From Actinomycetes bacterium (lineage in GTDB: Bacteria > Actinomycetota > Thermoleophilia > Solirubrobacterales > Solirubrobacteraceae): DNA of 63,733 nt. This document shows, piece after piece, positions 46,209 to 55,179 of this stretch; the stretch's first letter is position 1; each line of letters begins with the position of its first letter. A program made the translations under genes and the position numbers. The stretch is from positions 1-63,733 of the forward strand of contig JAJZWB010000002.1 in assembly GCA_021846845.1 (NCBI GenBank), written 5' to 3'. A model generated the notes under the pieces. That model was not told the DNA's origin. It searched no databases and saw nothing but the letters and a program-made list of their open reading frames with translations.

Positions 46209-46231
46209 ACGCGGGCGGGACGTGAACGCGC
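46201..46231 (+). repeat. 17-base tandem duplication of the trpD-trpC junction
   Basis: The 14-base string gggacgtgaacgcg occurs at 46201-46214 and 46218-46231 (period 17). The first copy holds the trpD stop within GTGA, the second the GTG start of trpC. The likely ancestral state was a GTGA overlap, as at trpG-trpD and trpB-trpA; the duplication moved the start away by 17 bases. Confidence 0.9.
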
Positions 46232-47031
46232 TCCGGGGGATCGTGGCTCGCACGCGCGCGGCGGTCGACGCGCGGCGCGCGGCGGTGGGCCTGCCGGAGC
46301 AGGAGGCGCTCGCCGCGGCGCGCCTGGCCGAGGACCCGCCGCGCAGCTTCGAGCAGGCGCTGCGCCGGCCCGGGCTGTCGGTGATCGCCGAGCACAAGCG
46401 CAGCTCGCCGTCGGCCGGCGTGATCCGCGACGATCTCCAGCTGGAGGACGTGGTGCGCGCGTACGGGCGCGGCGGCGCGGCTGCGCTGTCGGTGCTGACC
46501 GAGGAGCTCAGCTTCGGCGGCTCGCTGGACGACCTTCGGCGCGCGCGGGCGTCGTCGGAGCTGCCCGTGCTGCGCAAGGACTTCATCGTCGACGGCTACC
46601 AGGTCGTCGAGTCGGCGGCGGCGGGCGCCGACGCGATCCTGCTGATCGTCGCGGCGCTGACGCCCGCGCAGCTCGGACGGCTGCACGCGCTGGCCGCCGA
46701 GTACGCGCTCGGCGTGCTCGTGGAGGTGCACGACGCCGACGAGCTGGCGGTAGCGACGGAGCTGGGAGCGTCGGTGATCGGGATCAACAACCGGGACCTG
46801 ACGACCCTGCGGGTGCGGACCGAGACGACCTTCGAGCTGCTGGCGGGGGTCCCGCCGCAGTCCGTGAAGGTGTCGGAGTCCGGCTGGCGCGAGCGGGCCG
46901 AGCTGGAGCGACTGCAGGCTGCCGGGGTGGACGCCGTGCTGGTGGGCGAGGCGCTGATGCGCTCGCCGGACATCGAGGCGGCGTGCCGCGCGCTGGCCGG
47001 CGGGGCGCCGACCGGCCTGCGCGTGACCTAG
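46222..47031 (+). CDS. trpC: indole-3-glycerol phosphate synthase
   Basis: Closes the indole ring. The 269-residue TIM-barrel protein shows SVIAEHKRSSPSAGVI, ALSVLTEELSFGGS, VLRKDFIVDGYQV, DAILLIVAAL, GVLVEVHDADEL, IGINNRDLTTL and VKVSESGW, with the catalytic Lys and Glu residues of the family in place. GTG 46222 is in the right frame; the earlier GTG at 46205 is not. It is a separate gene, not fused to trpF. The last 14 codons, including the stop, are repeated downstream. Confidence 0.96.
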   Translation: MNALRGIVARTRAAVDARRAAVGLPEQEALAAARLAEDPPRSFEQALRRPGLSVIAEHKRSSPSAGVIRDDLQLEDVVRAYGRGGAAALSVLTEELSFGGSLDDLRRARASSELPVLRKDFIVDGYQVVESAAAGADAILLIVAALTPAQLGRLHALAAEYALGVLVEVHDADELAVATELGASVIGINNRDLTTLRVRTETTFELLAGVPPQSVKVSESGWRERAELERLQAAGVDAVLVGEALMRSPDIEAACRALAGGAPTGLRVT

Positions 47032-47130
47032 CCGGCGTTCGGCGGCGCGCCCGGAGCCGGCCTGCGCGTGACCCGGCCGGCGCTCGGCGGCGCGCCCGGA
47101 GCCGGCCTGCGCGTGACCCGGCCGGCGTTC
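46999..47130 (+). repeat. echo repeat: trpC 3' end copied twice in frame beyond the stop
   Basis: The trpC end (46999-47040, 42 bases including the TAG stop) is followed by two nearly identical 45-base copies (47041-47085, 47086-47130). In both copies the stop position reads CGG instead of TAG, and the frame stays open. Each copy would encode a 15-residue unit (GGAPGAGLRVTRPAL type). The array fills most of the 154 bases before the HtrA-like gene. Confidence 0.95.
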
Positions 47131-47185
47131 GCCGGCGCCCGGCCTGCTTTAGCTGGCCTTTGGCGGAGGCGCGAACACTCGTGGG

Positions 47186-48298
47186 GTGAGCTCGGTGCGC
47201 TGGTCTCACCTCATCTCCGCGGTCATCGGCGGGCTGGTCGTCGCCGGCGGCCTGGCCGTGCTGGGAGTCAACAGGAATCGGCGGAGCGTGACGTACCTGG
47301 AGGGGCCGCCGGTCGCTGCGGAGGCCGGCTTCGCGGCCTCATCCGGCTCCACGCTCAACGACATCTACCAGATCGACGCACCCGCGGTCGTGTTCGTGGA
47401 CGCGAAGATCCTGGAGCGCTTCCCGAGCCCGTTCGGTGCCGCCCGCGCGATCGGCACCTCGACCGGCTCGGGCTTCCTGGTCGATCGTGCCGGAGACATC
47501 CTGACCAGCTACCACGTGGTCGCCGGCGCCGCCCGCACCGGGGGAGTCACCGTCACGTTCGAGAACAACCAGGTGCGCAGCGCCAGCGTGATCGCGGTCG
47601 AGCCAAACCAGGACCTGGCCGTCCTGCGGGTTGCGCCCGCAGCTCTGCCGCGCGTGACGCCGCTGAGGCTCGGCGATTCCAGCGCGGTGCGGGTCGGCGA
47701 CCCGACGTTCGCGATCGGAAACCCGTTCGGGGTCGACCGGACGCTGACCAGCGGGATCGTCTCGGCGCTGCAGCACCAGATCCTCACGACGGACGGGCGC
47801 ACGATCGACAACGTCTTCCAGACCGACCAGCCGATGATCCCCGGCAGCGCCGGCGGCCCGCTGCTGAGCTCCAGCGGGAGGGTGATCGGGATCAACTCCG
47901 AGGTCAACGCGGTGGTCGGCGGCGGAGGGGAGTCCGAGCGGCTCTCGCTCGCGATCCCGAGCGACGTCGCGCAGGCGCTGCTGCAGACGGTCGCCCACCA
48001 GCGGGCGATCACGGTCGCCTACCTCGGTCTCGGGGCCTCCTCCGCCAGGCCGTCCAGGTTCGGCGCCGTCGTGCAGGGCGTCGATCCCCGGGGGCCGGCG
48101 GGGCAGGCGGGGATCAGACGAGGCGACACGATCGTGAAGATCGACGGGATCCCGGTCGAGTCGATCAGCGACGTGCTCACGGTCGTCTCGACGCTCAGCC
48201 CTGACAACCGGGTCCAGCTGACGGTGCGCGACCGCGGACATCTGCGGCTGCTGACGGTGCGGCTCAGCGGCCGGCCGGTGGCGTCCTCGCCGCGCTAG
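47186..48298 (+). CDS. HtrA-like trypsin-fold PDZ protein, probable pseudoprotease
   Basis: A 370-residue membrane-anchored protein of the HtrA/DegP type: one N-terminal helix (about 8-28), a trypsin-like domain (about 65-265) and a PDZ domain (about 275-365, with VDPRGPAGQAGIRRGDTIVK). His110 (SYHVVAG) and Asp143 (NQDLAVL) of the catalytic triad are present. The serine motif GNSGG reads GSAGG (residues 220-224), so the nucleophile position is Ala222 and a serine sits one place earlier. The fold should be intact but proteolysis is doubtful. It lies between trpC and trpF on the same strand, an unusual place for this family. Confidence 0.85.
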   Translation: MSSVRWSHLISAVIGGLVVAGGLAVLGVNRNRRSVTYLEGPPVAAEAGFAASSGSTLNDIYQIDAPAVVFVDAKILERFPSPFGAARAIGTSTGSGFLVDRAGDILTSYHVVAGAARTGGVTVTFENNQVRSASVIAVEPNQDLAVLRVAPAALPRVTPLRLGDSSAVRVGDPTFAIGNPFGVDRTLTSGIVSALQHQILTTDGRTIDNVFQTDQPMIPGSAGGPLLSSSGRVIGINSEVNAVVGGGGESERLSLAIPSDVAQALLQTVAHQRAITVAYLGLGASSARPSRFGAVVQGVDPRGPAGQAGIRRGDTIVKIDGIPVESISDVLTVVSTLSPDNRVQLTVRDRGHLRLLTVRLSGRPVASSPR

Positions 48299-48335
48299 CG
48301 CGGCCACCCGCGGCGCGTTCGTACGATTGTGTGCC

Positions 48336-49081
48336 GTGGACGCTCACGCTGCCCCCAAGATCAAGTTCTGCGGCATCGTCGACGCCGGCGACGCGCGTCT
48401 GGCGGTGCAGGCGGGCGCCTGGGCGCTCGGCGTGATCCTGTGGCCCGGCTCCCGCCGCCACTGCCCGACGGCGGTCGCGGCGCGGATCGCCGCCGAGCAC
48501 CGCCGGCGCGTCGAGCTCGTCGGGGTGTTCGTCAACCCGACGCTGGGCCAGGTGGCGCGTGCGGCCGACGAGATCGGCCTGACGATGATCCAGCTGCACG
48601 GCGACGAGGGACCGGCGTTCTGCGCCGAGGTGGCGCGGCGGACCGGCTGTCGCGTGATCAAGGCGGCACGCGTGCGGAGCGGCGCCGACATCCGGGGCCT
48701 CACGACCTACCACACGGACTTCCATCTGCTGGACAGCTACAGCCCCGGCCAGCCAGGGGGCACGGGCGAGACGTGGTCCTGGGAGCTGGCGCGATCGCAT
48801 CGGGGCGCGCCGGTGATCCTCTCCGGCGGCCTGCACCCGGGCAACGTGGCCGAGGCGATCGCCGCCGTGCGTCCCTACGCGGTCGACGTCGCCACCGGGG
48901 TCGAGGATCCCGAGCGCGCGCCGCGCAAGGACCCGGAGCGGCTGCTGGCGTTCGCATCCGCGGTGGCATCGACTCACGTCGCCCCCCCGGGCATCGCGAG
49001 CGGGCCGGGGGCGGCGAGCGGGCCGGGGGCGGCGAGTGGGCCGGGGGCGGCGAGCGGGCTCGCGCAGGCGGCGGCGACGTC

Positions 49082-49085
<4 letters not shown>
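48336..49085 (+). CDS. trpF: phosphoribosylanthranilate isomerase
   Basis: Third step of the tryptophan branch: Amadori rearrangement of phosphoribosylanthranilate. The 249-residue protein has [20 protein letters not shown] (usual KxCGI, catalytic Cys), [35 protein letters not shown] and VDVATGVED, all conserved. It ends with a 6-residue unit (ASGPGA) repeated about three times plus an Ala/Ser tail not found in usual TrpF. GTG 48336 lies 8 bases after TACGAT (48322-48327). The stop overlaps the trpB start (GTGA). Confidence 0.94.
48996..49059 (+). repeat. in-frame 18-base tandem repeat in the trpF tail
   Basis: The unit gcgagcgggccgggggcg occurs at 48996-49013, 49014-49031 and 49032-49049 (one change), plus a partial copy to 49059. 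It encodes Ala-Ser-Gly-Pro-Gly-Ala repeats just before the stop. The unit length keeps the frame. Confidence 0.95.
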
Positions 49086-50253
<1,168 letters not shown>

Positions 50254-50257
<4 letters not shown>

Positions 50258-51075
50258 GCGCGATGCCGGCCGGGGCCGAGCGGATCGCCGAGGCGTTCGC
50301 CCATGCCCGTGCGGAGGGTCGCGTCGCGGCGCTGATGCCATACCTGATGGGCGGCTATCCGGATCTCGACGGCTCACGCGCGATCGGGCTCGCCTACGCG
50401 GACGCAGGCGCGGACCTGGTCGAGCTGGGCATCCCGTTCTCGGACCCGCTCGCGGACGGCCCCGTGATCCACGCGGCCGCGACCGCGGCGCTGCGCTCCG
50501 GCGCGACCGTTCCCGCCGTGCTTGAGGTCGCCCGTGCGATCGCCGAGCGGGTTCCGGTGGTGGTCATGTGCTACGTGAACCCCATCCTGGCGCGCGGGGT
50601 CGAGCGGTTCGCCGATCAGCTGGTGGCCGCCTCGGTCAGCGGCGTGATCGTCCCGGACCTGCCCTTCGAGGAGGCTTCCGAGCTGCGGGCGGCATGCGCA
50701 GCTCGGGGGCTCGCGCTGGTACCGCTGGTGGCTCCCACGACGCCGGAGGATCGGCTGGAGCGGATCGGGGCCGCCGCGAGCGGGTTCGTATACACCGTAT
50801 CTGTCACCGGCACGACGGGCGAGCGCACCGGGACCGACAGCGGCCTGAGCGCCGTGCTGGCGCGCGCAGCCGCGCACACGACCGTCCCGGTGGCCGTCGG
50901 CTTCGGGATCTCGACGCCTGAGCAGGCGGCGGCCGCGGCGGCCGCCGGAGCCGACGGAGTGATCGTCGGCAGCCGCCTCGTGCGCGCCGCCGGGGAGGCG
51001 CAGAACGCCCCGCGGGCGACCGGAGATCTGGTGCGAAGCTTCGCCGGGGCGCTGTCCGGGGCGTCACTCGGTTAG
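50254..51075 (+). CDS. trpA: tryptophan synthase alpha chain
   Basis: Cleaves indole-3-glycerol phosphate and channels indole to TrpB. The 273 residues have [30 protein letters not shown] with the catalytic Glu, [11 protein letters not shown] with the catalytic Asp, [22 protein letters not shown] and [11 protein letters not shown]. The start overlaps trpB. A small membrane-protein gene follows after 14 bases; a TAGGAT hexamer formed partly by the trpA stop lies before it. Confidence 0.96.
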
Positions 51076-51089
51076 GATCCCCGCTCGAG

Positions 51090-51254
51090 ATGGGACTGAT
51101 TCTCACCGCAACCGTCGGACTGTGCATCTGGATCGTGGTCTGGTCGCTGAACGTCAGCGGCCTGGACGCGCTCTTCTTTGCGATCGGCATGGTGCTGATC
51201 GCGATCGGGGTCCGCAACCTGCTCCCCAACCTACCCGGCCGCCGCCGGGACTAG
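51090..51254 (+). CDS. small membrane protein (54 residues)
   Basis: ATG at 51090 opens 54 codons with nearly all third positions G or C. The product has two hydrophobic helices: LILTATVGLCIWIVVWSL (about 3-20) and ALFFAIGMVLIAIGV (about 28-42), joined by a short polar turn, then a basic tail (PGRRRD). It is probably a two-helix membrane protein with both ends inside. TAGGAT (51073-51078) ends 11 bases before the start. Role unknown; its place between trpA and a binding lipoprotein could reflect transport or chance. Confidence 0.7.
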   Translation: MGLILTATVGLCIWIVVWSLNVSGLDALFFAIGMVLIAIGVRNLLPNLPGRRRD

Positions 51255-51265
51255 CCGGCGCCTCG

Positions 51266-52408
51266 ATGCGAGGCGTCTCCCGCTCAAGGCCACGGGTTCT
51301 CTGGGCCTGCGGCGTCGTCGCTGCGCTCGTGATCGCGGGCTGCGGGACGACGGGCACGACCGGAGTCACGGTCTCCGGGCACCGGCTGACGATCTACGCC
51401 AGCGAGCCGCCCGGCTCGACCGGCGGCCAGGTGGCGACCGACGTGATCGACGCGGAGCGCCTCGCGCTCACCCAGTCGGGATCGACGGTCGGATCGTTCA
51501 CGGTCGACCTCAGGGTGCTGCACGGCCGTGAGATCTCCGACAACGCCCGCGCCGCGATCCAGGACCAGACCGCGATCGCGTACCTCGGCGAGGTCGTGCC
51601 AGGCACTTCCCAGGACTCGCTTCCGATCAACAACCAGCTGGATCTGCTCCAGGTCAGCCCCACCGACACGGCCGTCTACCTGACCCAGGCGACGCCCGCG
51701 GTCTCCGGGGCTCCTGGCAAGTACTACCCGTCGTCGTCCACCTACCACAGGACGTTCGCCCGGGTGTGCCCGACGACCGCCCAGGAGGCGCAGGCGATCG
51801 TCTCCCGCATGCAGTCGCTCAACGCCGGCAGCGTCTACATCGCCTCCGACGGCACACCCTACGGCGCCTCGATCGCGGCCGAGGTGCGCGCCGACGCGCC
51901 TTCGCACGGCCTGACGATCGCTTCGGCGCCGGGCAGCGCCGGGGCGGTCTTCTACGGCGGCAATCTGCCCGCCGATGCGGTGGCGGCGCTGAACCGCTAC
52001 GCAGCCGCGGGCCCGGCGAAGCTGTTCGTCCCCTCCGGGCTCTACTCGGACTCGCTGGTCGCGGGTCTGAGCACGGCCGCGCGGGCCCGCCTGTACGTGT
52101 CCACGCCGGGATTCGCGCCCGGGGCGGCGCCGGCTTCCGCCGTGAGCTTCGCAACCTCGTTCAGGACCGCCTACGGCCACCAGCCGGCGCCCCAGGCGAT
52201 CTTCGGCTACGAGGCGATGGCTGCGGTGCTGTCGGTCCTGCGTGAGGCGGGCGCCAGCGCCAACAAGCGCGCCACGGTCGTGAAGGACTTCCTCGCGATC
52301 ACCGATCGCCGCTCCGTGCTCGGCACCTATTCCCTGCACGACGGGGATACGTCGCTGGCGCCGTTCACCTTCGCCCGCGTCCGGGGCGGGCAGCTCGTCG
52401 TCGGCTGA
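51266..52408 (+). CDS. lipoprotein, Leu/Ile/Val-type periplasmic binding protein (Peripla_BP_6 family)
   Basis: A 380-residue protein with a lipoprotein signal (VLWACGVVAALVIAGC, Cys about residue 26). The mature part resembles LivK-like type I binding proteins: LTIYASEPPGS, IDAERLALTQSG, RAAIQDQTAIAYLGEVVPG, and a second lobe with SVYIASDGTPYGASIAAEV and YEAMAAVLSVLREAG. It would bind a small ligand, perhaps an amino acid, outside the membrane. No permease or ATPase genes of an ABC transporter are next to it, so it may act as a stand-alone receptor. The ATG at 51266 gives the clean signal peptide. Confidence 0.8.
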   Translation: MRGVSRSRPRVLWACGVVAALVIAGCGTTGTTGVTVSGHRLTIYASEPPGSTGGQVATDVIDAERLALTQSGSTVGSFTVDLRVLHGREISDNARAAIQDQTAIAYLGEVVPGTSQDSLPINNQLDLLQVSPTDTAVYLTQATPAVSGAPGKYYPSSSTYHRTFARVCPTTAQEAQAIVSRMQSLNAGSVYIASDGTPYGASIAAEVRADAPSHGLTIASAPGSAGAVFYGGNLPADAVAALNRYAAAGPAKLFVPSGLYSDSLVAGLSTAARARLYVSTPGFAPGAAPASAVSFATSFRTAYGHQPAPQAIFGYEAMAAVLSVLREAGASANKRATVVKDFLAITDRRSVLGTYSLHDGDTSLAPFTFARVRGGQLVVG

Positions 52409-52443
52409 CCCGACCGGGCGCTTCGGCTGTGGGTGCCTGCGGA

Positions 52444-52449
52444 TAGGCT
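52444..52449 (+). promoter_or_regulatory. -10-like box TAGGCT of polA
   Basis: TAGGCT ends 6 bases before the polA ATG, again in the leaderless position, 36 bases after the lipoprotein stop. No Shine-Dalgarno sequence precedes the ATG. Confidence 0.4.
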
Positions 52450-52455
52450 GGTCCG

Positions 52456-55035
52456 ATGGCCGCGGAGCTCTTCCTGATCGACGGAAACAGCCTCGCGTAC
52501 CGCGCCTTCTTCGCGCTGCCCGAGTCGATCGCCACCTCCACCGGCCAGCCGACCAACGCCATCCTCGGGTTCGCGTCGATGCTGGTCAAGATCCTCACCG
52601 ACTACGGGCCGAAGGCGACGGTGGTCGTCTGGGACGCCGGCTCCAGCGGTCGCAAGGAGATGTACGGCGAGTACAAGGCGCAGCGCTCCAGCCGTCCCGA
52701 CCTCCTGCGCGAGCAGTGGCCCCACCTGGAGCCGCTGGTCGACGCGTTCGGCTATCTGAACCTGAAGGTCCAGGGGTTCGAGGCCGACGACGTGATCGCT
52801 TCGCTGGCCGAGGTGGCCAAGCGCCACGAGCCGCGGATCGAGGTGACGGTCGTAACCGGGGACCGCGACGCCTACCAGCTCGTCGACGACCGGGTGCGGA
52901 TCATGACGACGTCACGCGGGATCACCGACACGCGCGTCTACGACCGCCAGGGGGTTATCGACCGCTACGGGATCCCGCCCGAGCTGGTGCCCGATTTCAT
53001 CGGCCTCAAGGGCGACACCTCCGACAACATCCCCGGCGTCCCCGGGATCGGTGACAAGACCGCGAGCGAGCTGCTGCAGCGGTTCGGCTCGCTGGAGGAG
53101 GTGCTCGCCCACATCGACGAGATCGGCGGCGCGAAGCGCAGGCAGAACCTGACCGAGCATGCCGACGATGCGCGCCTGTCGAAGTCGCTGGCGACCGCGC
53201 GGCGCGACGTGCCGCTCGGGGACATCGACGTCGAGGCGCTCGTCTCGGCTTCCCCGGATCGGTCGCGGCTGCGAGAGGTGTTCCGCGAGTTCGAGCTGCG
53301 CGAGCCGCTGCGCAGGCTCGAGGAGGCGCTGGGCTCCCCGGCCGCGGCGGCGCCGTCCCCTGAGGCCGACGAGCGGCTGACCGCGACCGTGCGCGAGGGC
53401 TCTCTGAGCGACATCGGGGCGCTGCCGGCCGGAGAGGTCGCGGTCGCGATGCGCGCACCTGAGGTGCCCGAGGGCGAGCTGTTCGCCGCCGAGCAGCAGG
53501 CGTGGCGGTTCGGCGTGCACGCCGGCGACCGGGTTCTGTGCGGGTTCGCGCCGGGCCCGGCGGAGCTGGTCGTGGCGCTCGGCTCGCGCCCCGTCGTCGC
53601 CCACGACGCGAAGTCCCTGGACCGGGTCCCGGAGAACCTCACGCACGACACCGAGGTGGCGGCCTACCTGCTTGAGCCCGCGCGTCGCGCCTACCCGTTC
53701 CGCGAGCTGTGCGAGGAGCGCGGCCTCGCCGCCGCCGTCGAGGACGAGGCCGGCGCGGACGCGCTGCTCGCGCACGCGCTCGCGGCCTGGCAGCGAGAGC
53801 AGCTGACCGAGCGCGGGCTGATCCAGCTCCTGGCCGACGTCGAGCTGCCGCTGGTGCGGATCCTGCGCGGGATGGAGCTGGCCGGCGTGCGCCTTGACAC
53901 GGCCCGCCTGCAGGGGATCTCGGCGCGCGTGAAGGCCGAGGCGGACGCGCTGGAGTCCGAGATCCACGCGCTGGCGGGGGAGGAGTTCATGCTCGGCTCG
54001 CCCCGGCAGCTGGAGGAGATCCTGTTCGTCAAGCTGGGCCTGTCGCGCAAGCGGCGCGGCAAGACCGGCTACTCCACCGACGCGCGCGTGCTGCAGGCGA
54101 TCCGCTCCGAGCACCCGATCGTCCCCAGGATCGAGCGGTGGCGCGAGCTGACCAAGCTCGCTCAGACCTACCTGGATGCGCTGCCCCTGCTGGTCGACTC
54201 CGACAGCCGCCTGCACACGACCTTCAACCAGACCGCGGCGACGACCGGCAGGCTCTCGTCCAACAACCCGAACCTGCAGAACATCCCCATCAGGACCCCG
54301 CTCGGTCGCGAGATCCGCGCCTGCTTCGTGGCGCCGCCGGGGCGGCTCCTGGTGTCGGCGGACTACTCGCAGGTGGAGCTGCGGCTGCTGGCCCACATCG
54401 CCGGCGAGGAGGCGCTGAAGGAGATCTTCCGACGCGGCGAGGACGTTCACACGGCCACCGCGTGCCGCGTGTTCGGCGTCACCCCGGACCAGATCGACGC
54501 CGGGATGCGCTCCAAGTCCAAGATGATCAACTACGGGATCGTCTACGGCCTGTCGGCATACGGGATGGCGGATCGGCTCGACATACCGCAGTCCGAGGCG
54601 GACGAGTTCATCGAGCGCTACCTGGCCGGGTTCCCGGCGGTCCGGGCGTTCATCGAGAGCACGATCGAGCGGGCCACGGAGGACGGCTACGTCGCGACCC
54701 TGTTCGGCCGCCGCCGCCAGGTCCCGGAGCTGCGCGCGAGACGCTGGGAGGTGCGCAGGCAGGGCGAGCGCTTCGCGGTCAACATGGTGATCCAGGGCAC
54801 CGCGGCGGACATCATGAAGGTCGCGATGGTCCGCTGCGACCACGCGCTGAGCGAAGCCGGGCTGCGCTCGCGGATGGTGCTGCAGATCCACGACGAGCTG
54901 CTGTTCGAGTGTCCCGAGGACGAGGCGGAGCGCGTCCGTGAACTGGCGGTGCGGGAGATGGCCGCCGCATACGAGATGGACCCCCCGCTTGCGGTCGACG
55001 CCGGGATCGGCGCCGACTGGCTGGCGGCCAAGTGA
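52456..55035 (+). CDS. polA: DNA polymerase I
   Basis: Repair and Okazaki-fragment polymerase, 859 residues. The 5' nuclease domain (about 1-300) begins ELFLIDGNSLAYRAFFALP with FIGLKGDTSDNIPGVPGIGD. The middle (about 310-470) has the size of a 3'-5' exonuclease domain, but its DEDD acidic residues are not recognisable, so proofreading is probably lost, as in mycobacterial Pol I. The polymerase domain has DYSQVELRLLAHIAGE (motif A), RSKSKMINYGIVYGLSAYGM (motif B) and QIHDELLFE (motif C). Synteny with rpsA and coaE downstream is typical of actinobacteria. Confidence 0.97.
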   Translation: MAAELFLIDGNSLAYRAFFALPESIATSTGQPTNAILGFASMLVKILTDYGPKATVVVWDAGSSGRKEMYGEYKAQRSSRPDLLREQWPHLEPLVDAFGYLNLKVQGFEADDVIASLAEVAKRHEPRIEVTVVTGDRDAYQLVDDRVRIMTTSRGITDTRVYDRQGVIDRYGIPPELVPDFIGLKGDTSDNIPGVPGIGDKTASELLQRFGSLEEVLAHIDEIGGAKRRQNLTEHADDARLSKSLATARRDVPLGDIDVEALVSASPDRSRLREVFREFELREPLRRLEEALGSPAAAAPSPEADERLTATVREGSLSDIGALPAGEVAVAMRAPEVPEGELFAAEQQAWRFGVHAGDRVLCGFAPGPAELVVALGSRPVVAHDAKSLDRVPENLTHDTEVAAYLLEPARRAYPFRELCEERGLAAAVEDEAGADALLAHALAAWQREQLTERGLIQLLADVELPLVRILRGMELAGVRLDTARLQGISARVKAEADALESEIHALAGEEFMLGSPRQLEEILFVKLGLSRKRRGKTGYSTDARVLQAIRSEHPIVPRIERWRELTKLAQTYLDALPLLVDSDSRLHTTFNQTAATTGRLSSNNPNLQNIPIRTPLGREIRACFVAPPGRLLVSADYSQVELRLLAHIAGEEALKEIFRRGEDVHTATACRVFGVTPDQIDAGMRSKSKMINYGIVYGLSAYGMADRLDIPQSEADEFIERYLAGFPAVRAFIESTIERATEDGYVATLFGRRRQVPELRARRWEVRRQGERFAVNMVIQGTAADIMKVAMVRCDHALSEAGLRSRMVLQIHDELLFECPEDEAERVRELAVREMAAAYEMDPPLAVDAGIGADWLAAK

Positions 55036-55091
55036 TCCGCGGCCGGCCGGCCGCGGGCCGGCTCGTCGGTGGTGACCCGAGGCCGGTGACC

Positions 55092-55179
55092 GGTTGCCGG
55101 CGCTGGTCGGTTGGCGCCGGCAGTGGTCGGTTGACGGCGCTAGTCGGTTGGCGCCGGCAGCACCAGGTTGCCGGCGCTC
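55092..55179. repeat. echo repeat: 3' end of the FAD reductase gene copied beyond its stop
   Basis: A 32-base unit at 55129-55160, covering the last codons and the TAG stop of the minus-strand FAD gene, recurs at 55092-55123 with two changes. One of them turns the stop (CTA on the plus strand) into CTG, that is CAG on the coding strand. A further half copy (GGTTGCCGGCGCT) lies inside the gene at 55167-55179. Confidence 0.9.
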
